Origin: Solen grandis
Taxonomy: Eukaryota; Mollusca; Bivalvia; Adapedonta; Solenidae
Direction: 5' to 3'
DNA: 64,000 nt
Assembly: GCA_021229015.1 (NCBI GenBank)
Contig: CM037777.1
Span: 62,879,593 to 62,943,592, forward strand
The notes beneath the pieces are model-generated. The model made no database searches, was not told where the DNA came from, and saw only the letters and a list, made by a program, of their open reading frames with translations. The first letter of the stretch is position 1. Every line of letters starts with the position of its first letter. Positions 52,663 to 64,000 of this stretch are shown in pieces. Position numbers and translations under genes: made by a program.

Positions 52663-54507
52663 ATTTCTCACCCTGTGACATATATATCAAGTATATTCCA
52701 AAATACAATAATATATTCCCTTCAAACGTATTAAAGGCATATGCACCCAATACGGTTTTATAACATAAAGACAGAGTTTTCTGCCCTTTAAAATGATAGA
52801 AAAGAGAAAAAATCTCTCTTACAGAGGTAGATAACACAAAAAGAAGAATGGAGACCCCCAATTTTCCCCATTAATTTCTTTCTAGTGTAATTCTCTATAA
52901 TTATGCAAAGTCAAGAAAATTCTCATGGTTTGTTTGAATTTTCCTTCTTTGTCTGTTTTGTAAAAAAACTGTATTGGGTGTGTATGCTTTTAAATTCTAT
53001 TTATCGTTGTTTTGCTATCGTTTTACCGCTGAACTCTCGTTCTGTCGGGCACCTCCGATAATTCGCGCCGAGAATATACGATATTTCGCAGAGAAGCTTG
53101 GTTTAAGTCTTTGTATTGGGCAAATAATATAATGAAAAGGTATGGTCTTAATTATGTTAATTAATTTGTTCGAATTCCGTTTAATGAAAATGATGCATTC
53201 CAAAATCAAATAATTAATATGTTGATTTATATCAAAGCATATTTGACATGTATTGTAAGTATAACTTTTCTGAAGTCATGTTTGTATATATATTAGTTTC
53301 TTGTATGGTAGCGTGTATTTGGGTGGAAACTGAAGTATTTGATTCCACTCAAGTTTGGTCCAAATGTGAGTACATCAATAAATATTTTTCAGGTATAGAA
53401 GTATCAATTTTTTGTATTGGCATACATTAACTTCGGATATATAGGAAACTGACCGAAAGATCCATCTGATGAAATTGATCTCCTTTCATTTTACAGAGGT
53501 CCATTATTCATTCACTCCGGTATTGAAAAATAGCAACTATTTTGAAAGATCTCAAAGATTTGTGACAAATCTTGAACTTCGTACACTTTAGTTAATAACC
53601 CGACGGTTTTACAAAAGCTACATCAGCGCCATATATGTCATTGAAGCAGATATGTTGGATTATAAATCCTTGTTTAGGTCCCAATTACAAATGTTTGAAA
53701 GAGGACATTGGTAAAAATATCAATATCTTTAACAGATACAATATACAATAGTTGAGGAGTATAAATACGTCAACTGTTTGTCGCATTTTTAAAGAAAGAT
53801 TATTGTTTCGTAATGTTTATTCATTTTGGGTGATTAATCATTTGACATCTTAGCAAAAGAGGGTTCTATTTGAAAGAGCCTCGGCTATGTTACATTTAGG
53901 ATAATAAACAATTTAGACGATTGTTGTCCGAAAAAAAAACAGCATGTATTTCCAATTTTAAGCACGAATCTGTTGATATGCATTAATATTGAAAGACCCT
54001 GCGTCTTTAAGCGCAGCAAAATGTGCGGGTAGCGAGGGACATGGCCGATGTGTCCAAAGTAAGAGCCTCTGGTTTGACATAAACTGAAGTTTTTTTTTAT
54101 TCACATTTCGATTCAAAATTAAAAATATTCATGATATTCAGCTGATTATTTTGGTAATTCAAGCCGTGTATACAGTATTTTACGGTAGGAAAGATTGATA
54201 AACTAGGTTTCATTTTCTCCATTATCCAGTACTTAAGATGAACTTACAGCTACATGTATGTCACTAATATCAAAGGTGGTGGACCAGTATAGCAAACTTG
54301 CAGACTAATTTCATTATTGTTTCATTCATACATGTATGTGTAAATACGAAAAATTTTAAGCTACCCTTTTAAGGATAATTCTATTATCCCCTCAAACGTA
54401 AATCACAGTATTTTTATCTAATTAACAAATGTAATACCATAAAAATCAGACGATAGTAAATAATCACTATTGTGATAAATTATCAGTGCAATAATAATAT
54501 AAATAAA
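52663..54507 (+). other. AT-rich intergenic sequence, nothing recognised
   Basis: No supported gene, RNA or structured repeat. Confidence 0.5.
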
Positions 54508-55510
54508 CAAGAGAGCCGTGGCGGCCCTAGAACGCGAACCAGAGTACCATGGGCCCAATTTAAACGTTTCAAGTCACTTAATTTTACTTGGCTACCTTCA
54601 GCAGCGACCATATTCAGTTTTCAGATACAAAGAATTCTAAATGTTTCTATACATAATACATAGCATATTAGAATATAAGCCGGCCGTCCGGAAGGCCTCA
54701 TATTTAGGAACAACAGAACATACTACGAAAGACCGGTGGGGACTTCATAACTTCAAACTTCACAGTTCAGACTTCTTACTTCAAACTTCATAGATAAACG
54801 TTAAATATCTTTGAAGCATGAAGTATGAAGTGTGAAAGTCCCCACCGGTCTTTCGTAACATACAGAACTGTTCTGTTCCTCCTTTTTATGGATAAACAAT
54901 GTTTAACAAATTACGGTAGAGACCATTAAGTTATCATTAGTGAAAAACAATATGTAATTTTGAACATTTTTTCAGGGGAGAAGAATTGCAAAATTTTCTA
55001 TATGGAGCATGTCAACTTAAGCTATTACGATGGAGGGCAATGTGCCTAGTGGAAATTGAATTCTTAGCCTTGGTTTCAATTTTGTAAACAGAGACCTTTA
55101 AATTTTCTATAAAGTGTTATATGGAAACTTGCCGACCACATAGACGCATATTGTTTCATTTTAGCAAACATGATAGAGAGCTATGAGATGACCGTTTGTG
55201 TCCAATGAAATTAAATTCTGACCTCTGGTTTAACCGAAGAATAAATTTCTATAAAGAGGATATAAAGAAACTAGCAAACCCTCGGGTGCCTAACATTTCA
55301 AGGGATCATTTATTGTAGAGGGCCATTAGGTGACCATTTGTGCCAAAAGAAACTGAATTCTGACAATTGATTGCAGGTGAAAAAGATCTTTTTAAATAAG
55401 ATTTTGTTACTTACAATAACTGCCGTTGTGGAGGACACCCATTGATCCTGTATGTCATTTTTATCATCATCTACCCAGTGATTTCAGAGAAGATGGACGG
55501 ACAAGAACTC
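54508..55510 (+). repeat. Degenerate copy of the outer nested repeat, with a MITE inside
   Basis: Starts AAACAAGAGAGCCGTGGCGG and shares AGATACAAAGAATTCT and GAGGTGACCATTTGTG-like words with 26730-29527. It ends in a GATGGACGGACAAG-like stretch. It is split by the hairpin MITE at 54724-54857. Confidence 0.55.
54724..54857 (+). mobile_element. Hairpin MITE with 22-bp perfect TIRs and 6-bp target duplication
   Basis: Termini 54724-54745 and 54836-54857 are perfect inverted repeats (start TACGAAAGACCGGTGGGGAC). The flanks carry ACATAC on both sides (54718-54723 and 54858-54863). The inside is also loosely palindromic (ACTTCA-rich against TGAAGT-rich). 134 bp with no coding capacity. Confidence 0.85.
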
Positions 55511-57284
55511 GGTGAACAGACAAACAAAGAGAGAGAGAGAAAAAAGATGAACTTACATTTACAGTGTGTCAACATATAATTATTGCCCTGTCTTGTCGAA
55601 TTCAGGGAGTTTTTTTTCTTTTCTTTTTTTTCTTTTTCAAATAGTATCGAAGAAATAAAAAATATATATCTTAATTTGGAAGGTACTGTTGTGACAATAT
55701 ATTTATCTTTGAAAGTATAAAACTACTTTTCGACACCAGTTACGTTACCGTTCCCATGTTATACAATAGACCATTTTAAGTCACATTTTGTAACTTTAAT
55801 ACCCGACAATCTTATTAAAAATAATAGCACAAACGTGTCATTGTTTTAATACAGGACGCGAGTTACAGTCTGGTGCCGTGGTAGATGAAACCCTGTTTGA
55901 GCACTTTTCAAAATACGATAACAAATGAAATACAAGGAAGAGAATCAGTTATTTATCTTGACAAGAAAATTGGTCAACCAGATTAATCGATTAAGTTGAT
56001 ACTGAAACAGCAAGTTGCCTAATAAATTATCTATTATACGTTCGTGTAACACATTGATAGCGTCATGATGTTTGCTATTCGTTTTAACGTCGTTTTTTGT
56101 TGTTTTTTTGCACCGTACTGGCCAATATATTGTTTTCTTTTTGCTTATGATGTTGTTTTTACCTAAGGCTTAACTAAGTCTCAAGAAAAAGATTCGAGTG
56201 TCTTTATTGCGTATCTTAACCAAATTACTATGAACAACCATTAACTTAAGGTTAAACGATTGATTTGAATCATTATTGCTTTAACAAAGATAAATGTAAG
56301 CTGTAAGCTTGTTAATAAAATATTTATTCATATTATAAACTTTAGACATGTATTAAAATATTTGTTATATTTATTTGGCAACATAAACAGGTGATCAATG
56401 ATTTAGGTTCGTGGACTCTAAGGAATAGAATTCAGAATCGTTAACACAATAATACATTCCATATGTATAATATATTGAACAAAAATAGTGAAGAGTTAAA
56501 GATTTTTTAATTATGTTTACCACCTGCAATTAAAGTTATGATATTCTATTTTAATTTTAAAGCCCTTAAAGAACTAAACGTACATTGTACATTTTTAAAT
56601 GTTTAAAATCTGACAAAATTTGCAAAACAATTCTATATAATTTATCAATATCTTACTTTATATCAAATTTATTTTTACGTGGCCATAGGTATCAACGTTT
56701 AACGTAACATAACGGACTTGTAAAAGAATTTCACTACAAGTACAGCCATAGATTTACTTCAACATTTACAGTTCTTTATTGTTGAAGAAATAAAATTATG
56801 AACTATTATCCTTCTGCTTAGAATTTAGTAATCAATAAGTGAGCCAAATGCCATATATCCTGGTACATGAACCTAAAATATTCAAATACGACCTATACAT
56901 AATTTAGAATAAAATCAAACACTTTTTTTTCTATATGAGTGTCAATTTAGAAATATTGAGCACAGAAAACAAGAAAAAAAGCCCTGCTTGGATTTGAAAC
57001 AACAACCGCCAGTTCCAAAGCAATTGATAGTAATGCCAGCATATGTACGGATGCTTTACAACTGGGGATACAGTATTAACTTCCCAGAACATAAAGCATG
57101 ATTTAAAAAAAAAACCACAAACTCTACTTTTGTCATCCAACGTGCAGGCCACGCGATGTCGCTCTATTGAAATGTCTAAACAGTTCTCTTTCACCAGTTT
57201 CAAAGGTTTTAAATCTGATAAGTACAAGCCCACAATATAATTTGATATTGAGTAGACAGTAGGTACGCAGATAATCCAAGCATA
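55511..57284 (+). other. AT-rich intergenic sequence, nothing recognised
   Basis: No supported gene. A weak tRNA T-arm-like string on the minus strand near 56985 was not strong enough to call. Confidence 0.5.
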
Positions 57285-58975
57285 GAGCACAGGGACTTGC
57301 TCCCTAACCAACACACACACCACACAACCACACACACTGACATAACACATATTCAAAAAGCGTGACAATCTTTTCAGGGGTCGGCCGCTTCAAAAAATCT
57401 CGTTTTTTCAATCATTCAAATAAATCTATGAAGTTAACATACGAATCACTAAAATATAATCCTCAATATCGAAAATATACAATTGTTCGTAACTAAATCT
57501 CCTTTGTATGTTTAGTTTTATTAAATATATTGCGAATTCGAGAAAAGGACACCATCCTGGACCAACACGCAAGTACATTTCGGAATAATTCATTTTGTAC
57601 GCTGCGAAAATTGTCAGCGATATGCATTAATTTCCGCAATTGCAAACCGTTTTTTAATTTAATTCATTAAAGGGCTGACTATTCGGGCGTTGAAAGAAAA
57701 AAAAAAACCCAGGCAGTATGGAGAAATCAGCTGTTTCTTGGTAATTTTCTTGTTGTAAAATAAATTATTTAAAGACTTAGATATAAATTCACTTGTCTGT
57801 GAGTGTGTGTTTTTAAATTGAAATAAATATCACAGGGATTTGAAGTTCAGTAGAATTTAGTATTCCGTATATATAAGAAAAAATATGTTTTGTATGTATG
57901 GAGTACTATTATTTTCAGAATTTAAATAAAAAAGTTTTAAAAAATTTTTTTTTTTTATTTACTTTTATCTATTTATTTTGTTTAGCAATCTCTCCCAACC
58001 ATCCACAGACAAACACACACACAAAATAATAAGAACCAAAAAAGCTAGATATATAAGTTTTATATTTTTGTGAAAATGATTTTGTGTGTGTGTGTGTGGG
58101 GGGGGGGAATGGAAACTTTCTTTATCCTGTGCTAGCTTGTTGGGTTGTAAATTCCTAAAATATTTCGGTTCTTATTATTTTGTGTGTGTGTTTGTCTGTG
58201 GATGGTTGGGAGAGATTGCTAAACAAAATAAATAGATAAAAGTAAATGAAATAATAAAAAAAAAATTATTTTTCACATAACTTATATATTTATTACATGA
58301 ATTTGAAGTTCAGTAATTTAAAATAAAATTCTGAAAATAATAGTACTCCATACATACAAAACATATTTTTTCTTATATATACGGAATACTAAATTCTACT
58401 GAACTTCAAATCCCTGTGATATTTATTTCAATTTAAAAACACACACTCACAGACAAGTGAATTTATATCTAAGTCTTTAAATAATTTATTTTACAACAAG
58501 AAAATTACCAAGAAACAGCTGATTTCTCCATACTGTCTGGGTTTTTTTTTTCTTTCAACGCCCGAATAGTCAGCCCTTTAATAATTTAAATTTAACGGTT
58601 TGACAGATTGCGGGAAAATAATCGCAATATCGCTGACCAATTTCGCAGCGTAAAAATCCGAATCATCCCGAAATGTACTGCGCTGCTGGTCCAGGTTGTT
58701 GTCCTTTTCTCGGATTCGCATATATTTCAAACAAATAAACATACAAAGGAGGATTATTTTCACGACAATTTTGTATATTTCGTTAGAGAAATATATATTT
58801 GAGTGATTCCGTATGTTAACTTCATAGATTTATTTGAATGATTTGAAAAAACGGAGTTGAAGCGAGTCGACCCCTGAAAAGATGTCCACCCTTGTTGATA
58901 GTGTATGTACAGTGTGTGTGTGTGTGTGGTGTGTGTGGTGTGTGTGTGTATGGGAGCAAGTCCCTGTGCATAGAG
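57285..58975. repeat. Large foldback (inverted) repeat with TTAA-flanked inner element
   Basis: The left arm (about 57285-58047) and right arm (about 58131-58975) are imperfect reverse complements around an 85-bp loop. Inside, 57671-58577 begins AGGGCTGACTATTCGGGCG and ends with its complement, flanked by TTAA on both sides (57667-57670, 58578-58581), as in piggyBac-type insertions. A relative of the outer right arm lies at 26545-26720. Open frames across the arms are by-products. Confidence 0.75.
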
Positions 58976-59357
58976 TAAACATGAGATGGATAGTTGTTTT
59001 TGGAAATGTTCAATATACTTCAACTTAAACATACGTTTTTCACAAATAACAAAAGACAACATATTACACCATTTCATAAAAAGCACATATCAGATATTAT
59101 AAAATAGTTCGTGCCCATCTGTCCAATAATTGGGAAAATTAATACACCTGTAGTGACAGATGTTGATAGTGAAATATATCTAATGGTACTTACCAAACTT
59201 AAGTTTTAACAAACATTGACTTTAAAAAAAACACACAATTAGAATATGCATTTACATTGCAGTGGTCGTACCTAAACTGGCCGATATGATGTCGTTTAAG
59301 AGTTTTAACATTAATTTAAAGGGGACGTTATATCTAATATGTTTAAACGTTAATTAA
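58976..59357 (+). other. Spacer, nothing recognised
   Basis: Short AT-rich sequence between two TTAA-type elements. Confidence 0.45.
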
Positions 59358-60183
59358 AGGGACTGCCTCCGAGATGCTAAAATCACGAAATAAAATCTTA
59401 TTTCAAGAAAATCAATGTTATTATTGTACGTGGGCATTGAAATTTGATATCTGATAGCTTACATTGCCAAAGAAATCCCGAGTTGTTGCCGTTTTCGCAT
59501 TTTTTGCCAACGCAAATTTTAATGCGTTACAAACGCTATAAGTTTTAAGAAAAGATTTCTGAAAAATCACGTGACATCGCAAATGCAAGCTCGCACATGC
59601 CCATGTTTATTTCTGACGATAGCAGCTAAATACATTGAAACGACATAGCGACAGCTAAAAGATTTAACCTTTATGTAGTCTTTGATCAGTATTTATGTCA
59701 CTATGATTAAAATCCAGGCGTATTGTAGCCGGGTACAGATATTTGGTGATAAATCAATAGGCAATAAGACATGTAGATTGTTAGCTCAGTTGGTAGAGTG
59801 CATTATCGGTATAAATGAGGCTCTTGCTTCGAGTCCCGGTCGAGCCATGATTTTTTTTTCACCACCTATTACTGTATTATGACGGTGATAGCATAACTAC
59901 TTACCTCTTCGACAGACGCTGAGGATTCCGACATTTTGTTAACATCGCATTTATCGATCACGTGATCTAAGTGAAGTACCCTTATAACAAAATTCAAGTT
60001 TTATTTATAAACGGGAAACTCCATTATTGGGTAAGATCGGACACGATTTTATTAGTTTATAATTCGAAAACAGTACATTTCTGGCTGTTGGTAGTCTTAA
60101 TAACAAAATTAACAACATTTACGCCGAAATTGAGTTTACATATTTTGTACGGTCATTCTGGGTGCAAATGGGAGGCAGTCCCT
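59358..60183 (+). mobile_element. TTAA-flanked non-autonomous element
   Basis: Perfect 13-bp TIRs AGGGACTGCCTCC (59358-59370 and 60171-60183), each flanked by TTAA (59354-59357 and 60184-60187). The TTAA target is typical of piggyBac-class transposition. 826 bp without a transposase. A tRNA-like stretch sits in the middle. Confidence 0.75.
59778..59850 (+). repeat. tRNA-like sequence inside the TTAA element
   Basis: TTAGCTCAGTTGGTAGAGTG then GCTTCGAGTCCCGGTCGAGCCA resemble the A-box and B-box ends of a tRNA. The 5' acceptor strand does not pair with the 3' GTCGAGCC, so it is a pseudo-tRNA. Confidence 0.5.
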
Positions 60184-63100
60184 TTAAACTCTGTTAAATA
60201 ATAATGTTGAAAATAAATGTTGCGGTCGGGATAAGAAGTTTTACATGTTTACATTACATTGTTTAAAGCAACATGTTTTCATCAGCCATAGCGCCCGGGT
60301 CGTCCATACATCAGCGATGATCTACCTATTGAACTGCACTCTGATAGTAAATAGCAGCACAAATATTCACTTTCCTTTTTTTCATTTGCACGTCTTTGGG
60401 CTACACACCTATAAATTACCATTACTATCGATCTGAAATTACACATCGTATTCATTATTTTAAGCACGCTTGTGCCAAGAATAATTTATTTCTGAATGTA
60501 ATTACACATTTAAATGCATGATTTTCTCTTTACGTTGGACGTTTCCCGTGTTTACCGTAAAAAAAAAAACAAAAAAAACAAAAACAAAAAAACAGACAGG
60601 GTAGGGATGTAATAGGTAATTACAAGCAGGAAGTATTTTCTATCCGATGTGATAACGAGAAGTAGAGTGCTATCCTCATTTGAGGACGTGTCCTGTTGCA
60701 GTATACACCGTAGGTCCGTAGTTTATGTTAAATAATTTGGATTTTTCCATTAAAGGTAAAGATATACATTATCTATTTTTGTTTTAATGTACATGTATTA
60801 ATATAACATCTGAAACAGCCAGAACTTTAACAAACATTGTGTGTGTGGTGGTGGTTGTTTTTTGCTCCTTCTATCTACCACTCGTCTCATTTCCTTGCGA
60901 CATAGAAAGCGGAGAGAGTAAAATGCTTTATATTTTCTTTTTTGTTTCAATATTCTCTCAAAATAAAATGTTTTAGTTTTACCAGGCCGGCAGGTGCCAG
61001 TACGGTTCTTGATGATGTAATTAAATTTCGTGGATTCACTCTCCAAAACGTGTTCGTGGGGACAGATATTCGTGGATTCGTGTTTTTTGGGGAGAAAGAT
61101 TTGATCGTATTTTTTGTTTTTAAAATAAACACAGCTAATATCAAAATATTTCTATTATCCTTTTTGGGATATTTACCTTTAAATTTTATCCATGATTTAT
61201 GACTATTTCTTTAGTAATTATACTAACTCCCTCACCCTGCATAAGAAAACAAACGTAAAAGTTGCAAGAATAATGTCCCCATCATTTCCGCATTATTTTG
61301 GACAGTTTTTCTACAGGAAAAAAAAAAACGGAGTAACTTTGACCAATTATCGACATGATGTAACCAGGTGATATTATTTGGCTTCAAGGGGAACAGGGGG
61401 TGGGACAGGGGTCCGGGAGTATTATTATATCGGGCAGCTCGGGAGGTGTGAAAAATCTGAACCCGTGTTGAATAAGGTCACGTCGGATTTCAAGATCGGA
61501 GTGTGTGTGTTGATGAGCCATTTTGCGTGCACTGGCTTCATGAGAGTATCCCACTGATACATAACGGCGCACATAACATTAATTTAATCATTATAATGAA
61601 ACAATTTGCGGGGGTTATTTTTCATATGGTTCTATTATAATATATCTTATTAAAAAAAAAGCAAAAGACAAAATGAAAGAAAAATAATTACAACTTCTAG
61701 CGTAAGTGCTATGTACAGTAGAGTGCAATACATGAAGTATCACGTAATCGGCTGGTACTTAAAACATGAATGTAACCCTAACTTATTAAATTACGTACGT
61801 GATTGTTATATTTCTATATAATAATAATAATAATAATAATATTTTTAGTAATAAGTTATCTAATTATACACTTCACAACAAAACATTTTCTTCAGTGTTT
61901 ACACTATTTTTCTTATCGTAATGTTCATAAACCGGTGTGTGGGTGGGGTAAGGTAGAATATCAATATCGACAGGTCATCGTGGTAGGATATGACCTTTGC
62001 CTTAAACTTATTCGTGGGGACACATATTCGTGGATAAAGGCATCCACGAAAACAACGAAAATTAATCCCCCACGAAATATTTTCATTTTACATTATATTG
62101 GGACTATCTCAAAATACAGTCTTTTTACATGCTGGTTCCCGATGTATTATTGCGTTAAGTGAAGAAGCAAGTACCAGGAGAGTAGCAAAACGGATATTAC
62201 ATCATTTTCCCGAAATGACAGGGAATGCAGCCAACAACTACAGTCCTTCATCCTGATTTTTGATACTTTCGTCAATTTTTTTCTAGTTTTTATTTGTAGT
62301 GTTCGTATGCTCGACTGACTGCCCTCTCCCACAAACACACCTTTCAACCATTAACATAACACAACTGTTCCATAATGATTTTTGGAAGGAGTCTTTTCCG
62401 TTTAAGTCATGCATCATAATACATATAAACGCTAAAACAAGATATTAAAAATGTGTTGTTTTTTTTCCTTCGAAAACCTATTAGCTATAAGGTTTTGTCT
62501 AAATGTCAATGTCAGACCTACGTCAAAATTTATCCCTTTCATTGTACTTGTTTTTGAAAATTGAGACACTTTTACACATCCCACTAAATAAGAAAATGAA
62601 TGTAAAATAAACCCATATAGGACCTAGAGCTGAAATCTTAAATTTGTACGCTTATGTCGTAATCTAAATTGGCTGGCTTAACTATAGTCAAGTCAAGTCA
62701 AAGAGTAATATAGGCCTCCGTCCCAAAATACAAAGCATACATATACACAAACCCCTGGGCCAATGCATGGTAACCGAAGATAGTAGGTTCGCACCTCGTG
62801 TGTGTGTGGGAAGGGGGATGCAACATTCACTTTTTAAACTTCCCAAGCGCAAAATTCCTTGCCCTGTTTAGGAAACATATACGTCGTTTCACCAGACGTG
62901 GACAGGTAGATAAATAAATAAATAAATAATCATTATGGTTGTTTCAGAATCGGTGTGGAAATATCTTTCCGTACCATAATTATACTGTACGTTTTAGAGT
63001 CTAGTTACATTGGAATAACGCTATAACGCTTTAAATGTGTCATCAAGGCAATTAAATACACGCTATTTATATCATATCAATATCGCCAAAAACAATAGGA

Positions 63101-64000
63101 GGAGATAAAAATATGATTTAGGATATCTAAACGGAAATATAGTCAAATCAAATTTAATAGACTTTGCAAAGTACATATACGAGAAAATTTTCAAATCACT
63201 GACACAATTCATCATGATGTCTTCCTTTTTAATATCGTTTCATACATTTTACACAGTTCATGTTCTTTTTTTTTCTACAAATCGGTGTGATATTGGCTGA
63301 TTAATATATTAATGCATATAGTTTCGTTTTCCAAACAAAGGAGACCCAGATCTGGCAGTTCTTTGTAAAAGCTGTCTTTTCAGTCTCCTCTGTTTGCAAA
63401 TAAAATATTGTAAATTAGATTTTATTCAGACGGCCAAGGAAAGAAAATCCCATATCAGTAGTTTCATATACCATTTAAAATAAGTGACTTAATTTCATTA
63501 GGTCAAAAATATGTATATAAATATTCATGAGTTAAAATATTAATGTTAAATTACAACTGATTACTCTAAACCGATTCTTTATATCTAAACATTTGACTAT
63601 TTAAAACATTTTCTTGCTTGTTATGTTAGCTTTCTTTTCCTCAATACTTTTATAATCTATTATTCATTTGACTGTCTATACACTGGATTAATATTGTGTG
63701 TCATAATAAAAGTTCGTAAAGCGGTATTATTTACTTTTTATACAGTAAATCTTTAACATGCAATATATTTCCTAAGCAAGGGTTACGGGATTTTCTACAA
63801 AGAGGAGACATTCTCATAAATGCATGCGAACAAAATACCTTTTCTCTTTGTCAACATTATCTCATATTATTCAATAGAAATGGCCTCGTAATTTTCTGCT
63901 TGTTTTCTAATTTTCTCGGTGTAACATTTTCAAGCCTCCCCCTTTTTTTTCGGCGTAGCTGTATAAAATTTATTTCGACCTACTTCTTCAGCCTATCAAA
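60184..64000 (+). other. AT-rich end of the window, dispersed repeat fragments only
   Basis: Two related fragments share the word TTCGTGGGGACA(G/C)ATATTCG at about 61050-61072 and 62010-62032; the second is followed by an inverted CCCCACGAAATATT. An (AAT)n tract lies at 61820-61842 and (AAAT)n at 62908-62928. No gene recognised. Confidence 0.5.

Noticed and set aside
56931..57368. 145-residue minus-strand frame
   Set aside because: It overlaps the CA-rich edge of the foldback repeat and shows no protein-like pattern.
59778..59850. Functional tRNA gene
   Set aside because: The 5' acceptor strand does not match the 3' strand. It lies in a transposable element.

Overview
The window looks like a mollusc genome, most likely a bivalve. 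It is AT-rich and intron-rich, with single-module exons that are all phase 1-1, GT..AG introns, tRNA-derived SINEs, many nested hairpin-ended repeats of the kind common in bivalves, and a 100-base assembly gap at 47617-47716. The species cannot be fixed from the sequence alone.

Host genes, plus strand: two tandem genes for cell-surface proteins. Gene A (about 760-25791) has a galactose-binding F5/8C/FTP-like module made of two exons, then a run of EGF-like exons, a second FTP-like module, one more EGF-like exon, a transmembrane exon and a short tyrosine-bearing cytoplasmic tail. Gene B (47717-50752) is a shorter paralogue: one FTP-like module, two EGF-like exons, transmembrane exon and tail. 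Its 5' end is lost in the gap. No signal-peptide exon was found for either gene. One EGF exon of gene A (14445-14581) is 137 nt long and breaks the phase rule.

Mobile DNA fills most of the rest. Intron 1 of gene A holds a 5.6-kb DNA transposon (1384-6950) with 40-bp terminal inverted repeats and subterminal TTCCTGTCAC-type repeats. On the minus strand it carries a decayed gene combining a basic coiled coil, a DDE-like catalytic region, an OTU-like cysteine-protease motif and a small C-terminal barrel-like domain. Between genes A and B lie a triple-nested set of hairpin-ended repeats (26730-29527), a LINE fragment, more repeats of the same family, a 19-unit minisatellite (31384-31779), an integrase-family fragment, a truncated protein-kinase pseudogene (37182-38801, minus) and a Ty3/gypsy-type retroelement (about 40511-47616).

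The retroelement is the most striking object. It has an LTR, a tRNA-Leu-type primer site, gag with a zinc knuckle, a perfectly phased -1 frameshift heptamer, protease, reverse transcriptase and RNase H. Where integrase should follow there is a basic linker, a Cys/His motif and a TatD-type metal-dependent nuclease domain. The copy is broken by stops and frameshifts, and its 3' LTR probably lies in the gap.

From 50753 to the end no gene was recognised. This part holds a hairpin MITE with a 6-bp target duplication (54724-54857), a large foldback repeat (57285-58975) and an 826-bp TTAA-flanked element (59358-60183).
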